The translations under genes were made by a program, and so were the position numbers. From CAZHRJ01 sp964534765 (GTDB taxonomy: Bacteria; Lindowbacteria; 2-12-FULL-62-27), in the NCBI GenBank assembly GCA_964534765.1, contig CAZHRJ010000147.1:1-7090 (forward strand): a stretch of 7,090 bases of DNA, given 5' to 3'. This document shows positions 5,288 to 7,090 of this stretch, one piece after another. Below the pieces are notes generated by a model. The model searched no databases. It was given only the letters and a program-made list of their open reading frames with translations, and was not told the DNA's origin. Within the stretch, counting starts at the first letter, position 1, and each line of letters begins with the position of its first letter.

Positions 5288-5707
5288 TCAGGCCAGCAGC
5301 CGGCGCGTCCGCGCCATCATCGATCGGCGCTGAGCAGGCGTTTTGTCATCCATCCCGATCGTGTGCAAAAGCCCGTGGACGGCAAGGATCGACAGCTCCC
5401 GGTCGGGGCTGTGGCCAAACTCCATGGCCTGCCGTCGGGCGGCATCCCAGGATACAATCACGTCCCCCAGCAGCCGCTCTCCCGATACCAGCAGAGGGGC
5501 GCCCTCCACTTGAGAAATGGCGATGACATCCGTGGGAGAGGATTTCCCGAAGAATCTCCGATTCGACTCCGTCATGTCCCGGTCGTTCACCACCAGCAGC
5601 GACAATTCATAGTCGGCCAGATCCAGCCGACGCATCGCGCGGTCCACGGCGGACCTGAGATTTCGCCGAGAAAAACCACGGAGCCTCGACTGAAGAACAA
5701 CCGGCAT
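5288..5707 (-). CDS. ybeY: Endoribonuclease YbeY, with an altered zinc ligand
   Basis: This encodes 139 residues from ATG 5707, or 143 from a GTG at 5719 that overlaps the upstream stop as GTGA. I prefer the ATG because GTGAGG lies 6 nt before it and the family usually begins with a short MxVxxxxR strand, as in MPVVLQSR. Conserved parts, numbered from the GTG, are PTDVIAISQ (62-70; usually TDVLSFP), LLGDVIVSWDAAR (83-95) and the metal site HGLLHTIGMDD (115-125). YbeY is a zinc metalloprotein that matures 16S rRNA and takes part in ribosome quality control. The usual motif is HGxLHLxGYDH; here the third histidine is Asp (GAC, plus 5345-5347), the Tyr is Met, and SFP is AIS. H115 and H119 are kept. 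Asp can bind zinc, so activity may be preserved. The gene sits between pgpH and the CNNM-CBS gene, as in many bacteria. Confidence 0.92.
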   Translation of the reverse strand: MPVVLQSRLRGFSRRNLRSAVDRAMRRLDLADYELSLLVVNDRDMTESNRRFFGKSSPTDVIAISQVEGAPLLVSGERLLGDVIVSWDAARRQAMEFGHSPDRELSILAVHGLLHTIGMDDKTPAQRRSMMARTRRLLA

Positions 5708-5715
5708 CCCCGGCC

Positions 5716-7090
5716 TCACTTGTGGCCGCGCTCGCGGCGCTTGATCTCATCGTCTCCTGGATAGGCAATTCGCGTGTGGTACATGCTCGTTAATACACCC
5801 GTGAACGCCTGCTCGATCTTCTTGACGTCTTTCAACGTCAGCGGACTTTCATCCAACTGGCCGTCCTCTATTTTCGATTGGACCAGCCGCTCAACTTCCT
5901 CCTCAATCCGGCGCGGCGTCGGATTGTTCAGCGACCGGATCGCCGCCTCCACCGTGTCGGCCAGCATCACCACCGCCGTCTCCCGGTATCGGGGTTTCGG
6001 ACCCGGATACACAAAACTCTCCCGGTCGGCCACGTCCTCCTCGGTCGACTGGTTCAGGGCAAGATTGTAGAGCGATTTCATGAGCGAGGTCCCGTGGTGT
6101 TGCTCGATGAAATCGATCAGGATCCGGGGGAGATGATATTCCCTCGCCATCTCCGCGCCCATCTTGACGTGCGTCTTTAAAACCGAGGCGTAGAGCGTCG
6201 GCTTGATGTTGTCCTTCGTCTCTTTGCCGATGATCTCCCCCCGCTCATCGATGATGTATTTTTGGTTTTCCGTGAAATACTCCGGCTTCTTCATTTTGCC
6301 GATGTCGTGATAGTAGCTGCCCACACGCGCCAGAAGCGAATTGGCTCCGATCGCCTCACACGCGGCTTCCGACAGTATCGACACCGCCTGGCTGTGCTGG
6401 TAACTTCCGGGGGCCTCCAGAAGCATCTGTCGAAGGAGCGGGTGATTGAGATCCGACAGCTCGAGAATCTTGAAATCGGACGGAAGACCGAAAAGGATCG
6501 GGATGAAGTGGACCAGGCCGAATGTCAAAAACGGCACCAGGAAAAGACCGGAAAACATCGAGCCGGCGGCGGCGTAGGCCAGTTCGCGCTGGACGGCGTA
6601 GTCGATCATGACGAAATGAGTCGCCATGACGGCGACGGGAGAGATCAATCCCAGAAACAGACCCGCTTTCGCTATGTCCACCATGGTCCGCGTGTGGCGG
6701 ACCACAAACACCGCCGCGATCGACGTGATCGTGTGAACCAGCATGACCTGATAATTGCTGCCGTACAAAAGGGCGACGCAGATCGACACCATCGGAGAGG
6801 AAATGATCGCCACTCGCGGACGGTAGAAAATCGTTTGCAGCATCGCGTACGCCGGAATCGGCAGGGCAAAAGCGAACGCCAGACGGCTGTCGGTCAGCGT
6901 CCAGACGATCCGCGCCAGACCCAACATCGATAGAAAGAGCAGCGCGAAAAACCACATCCACCCGCCGTCCCTCAGCCGGTCGGGCTGATAGACGCGCAGA
7001 TACTGGATCATCAGCAGCACAAAAAGACTGATCAACGCAAACGTCGATACCGCGGTCACCACCAGCCTTGTCCGGTCGGCTTTCTGCATT
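5716..7090 (-). CDS. pgpH: PgpH-type 7TM-HD c-di-AMP phosphodiesterase, partial
   Basis: The C-terminal 457 residues are present; the gene runs off the right edge. The Met at 7087-7089 is probably internal, because the family is usually about 700-850 residues with an extracytoplasmic 7TMR-HDED domain before the membrane part. Seven hydrophobic segments can be placed at about 10-28, 44-62, 69-88, 93-110, 114-130, 141-164 and 172-201. The cytoplasmic HD domain has H232 (SYQHS), H261-D262 (YYHDIGKMKKPEYF), H307 (KTHV), H331-H332 (EQHHGT) and D378 (LADT), the full metal set of the family. These enzymes hydrolyse c-di-AMP to pApA and so affect cell-wall and osmotic balance. The HDIG helices and a charged tail (445-457) follow. 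The stop overlaps a possible GTG start of ybeY. It heads the visible part of the operon. Confidence 0.93.
   Translation of the reverse strand, partial: MQKADRTRLVVTAVSTFALISLFVLLMIQYLRVYQPDRLRDGGWMWFFALLFLSMLGLARIVWTLTDSRLAFAFALPIPAYAMLQTIFYRPRVAIISSPMVSICVALLYGSNYQVMLVHTITSIAAVFVVRHTRTMVDIAKAGLFLGLISPVAVMATHFVMIDYAVQRELAYAAAGSMFSGLFLVPFLTFGLVHFIPILFGLPSDFKILELSDLNHPLLRQMLLEAPGSYQHSQAVSILSEAACEAIGANSLLARVGSYYHDIGKMKKPEYFTENQKYIIDERGEIIGKETKDNIKPTLYASVLKTHVKMGAEMAREYHLPRILIDFIEQHHGTSLMKSLYNLALNQSTEEDVADRESFVYPGPKPRYRETAVVMLADTVEAAIRSLNNPTPRRIEEEVERLVQSKIEDGQLDESPLTLKDVKKIEQAFTGVLTSMYHTRIAYPGDDEIKRRERGHK

Noticed and set aside
6262..6933. 223-codon plus-strand frame opposite pgpH
   Set aside because: It is a shadow of the membrane and HD-domain coding sequence, with a charged, repeat-like translation and no family.

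Overview
The window looks like bacterial chromosome: compact housekeeping genes in the right 5.8 kb and a gene-poor, repeat- and hairpin-rich stretch in the left 1.3 kb. The gene set (PgpH-type 7TM-HD phosphodiesterase, YbeY, CNNM/CBS transporter-like protein, RecO with a four-cysteine zinc finger, a bacterial OGG1-type glycosylase, YqeY, QueD-like protein), the GC-rich coding DNA and the degenerate CACAGAG-type intergenic repeat suggest an environmental lineage of the Nitrospirota, Methylomirabilota or deltaproteobacterial kind. That placement is inference and weak; no rRNA or other marker is present.

Left part, 1-1300. Bases 1-165 are GC-rich and hold a nested inverted repeat. Bases 166-394 are strikingly AT-rich, with several short palindromes. 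A small gene follows at 473-670 with a near-perfect ribosome binding site; its 65-residue product resembles the short module often found at the N-terminus of HD-GYP and related signalling proteins, here standing alone. Bases 671-1300 hold no convincing protein gene. They contain a run of well-formed stem-loops (792-1012) that reads as a two-domain structured RNA closed by a helix and a T-run, then a 248-bp segment (1028-1275) bounded by perfect 12-bp inverted repeats and carrying CACAGAG/CACGGAG repeats.

Middle, 1301-2301. A YqeY/GatB-tail protein on the minus strand is divergent from a QueD/6-pyruvoyl-tetrahydropterin synthase family gene on the plus strand. They share a 146-bp intergenic region.

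Right part, 2270-7090, minus strand. Five tightly packed genes read leftward: pgpH-like (cut by the right edge), ybeY, a CorC/HlyC-type CNNM-CBS gene, recO, and an OGG1-like glycosylase. Junctions overlap or are only 1-4 nt apart, so they very probably form one operon. It resembles the widespread phoH-pgpH-ybeY-(dgk-era)-recO neighbourhood, with a CNNM-CBS gene where dgk/era often sit and a DNA glycosylase added at the end. It links c-di-AMP breakdown, rRNA maturation, ion transport and DNA repair. The last gene meets queD tail to tail with a 32-bp overlap.

Most unusual points: the hairpin-rich non-coding block at 792-1012, the inverted-repeat-bounded element next to it, a YbeY with Asp in place of its third zinc-binding His, and an OGG1-type enzyme whose cytosine-reading residues look altered.
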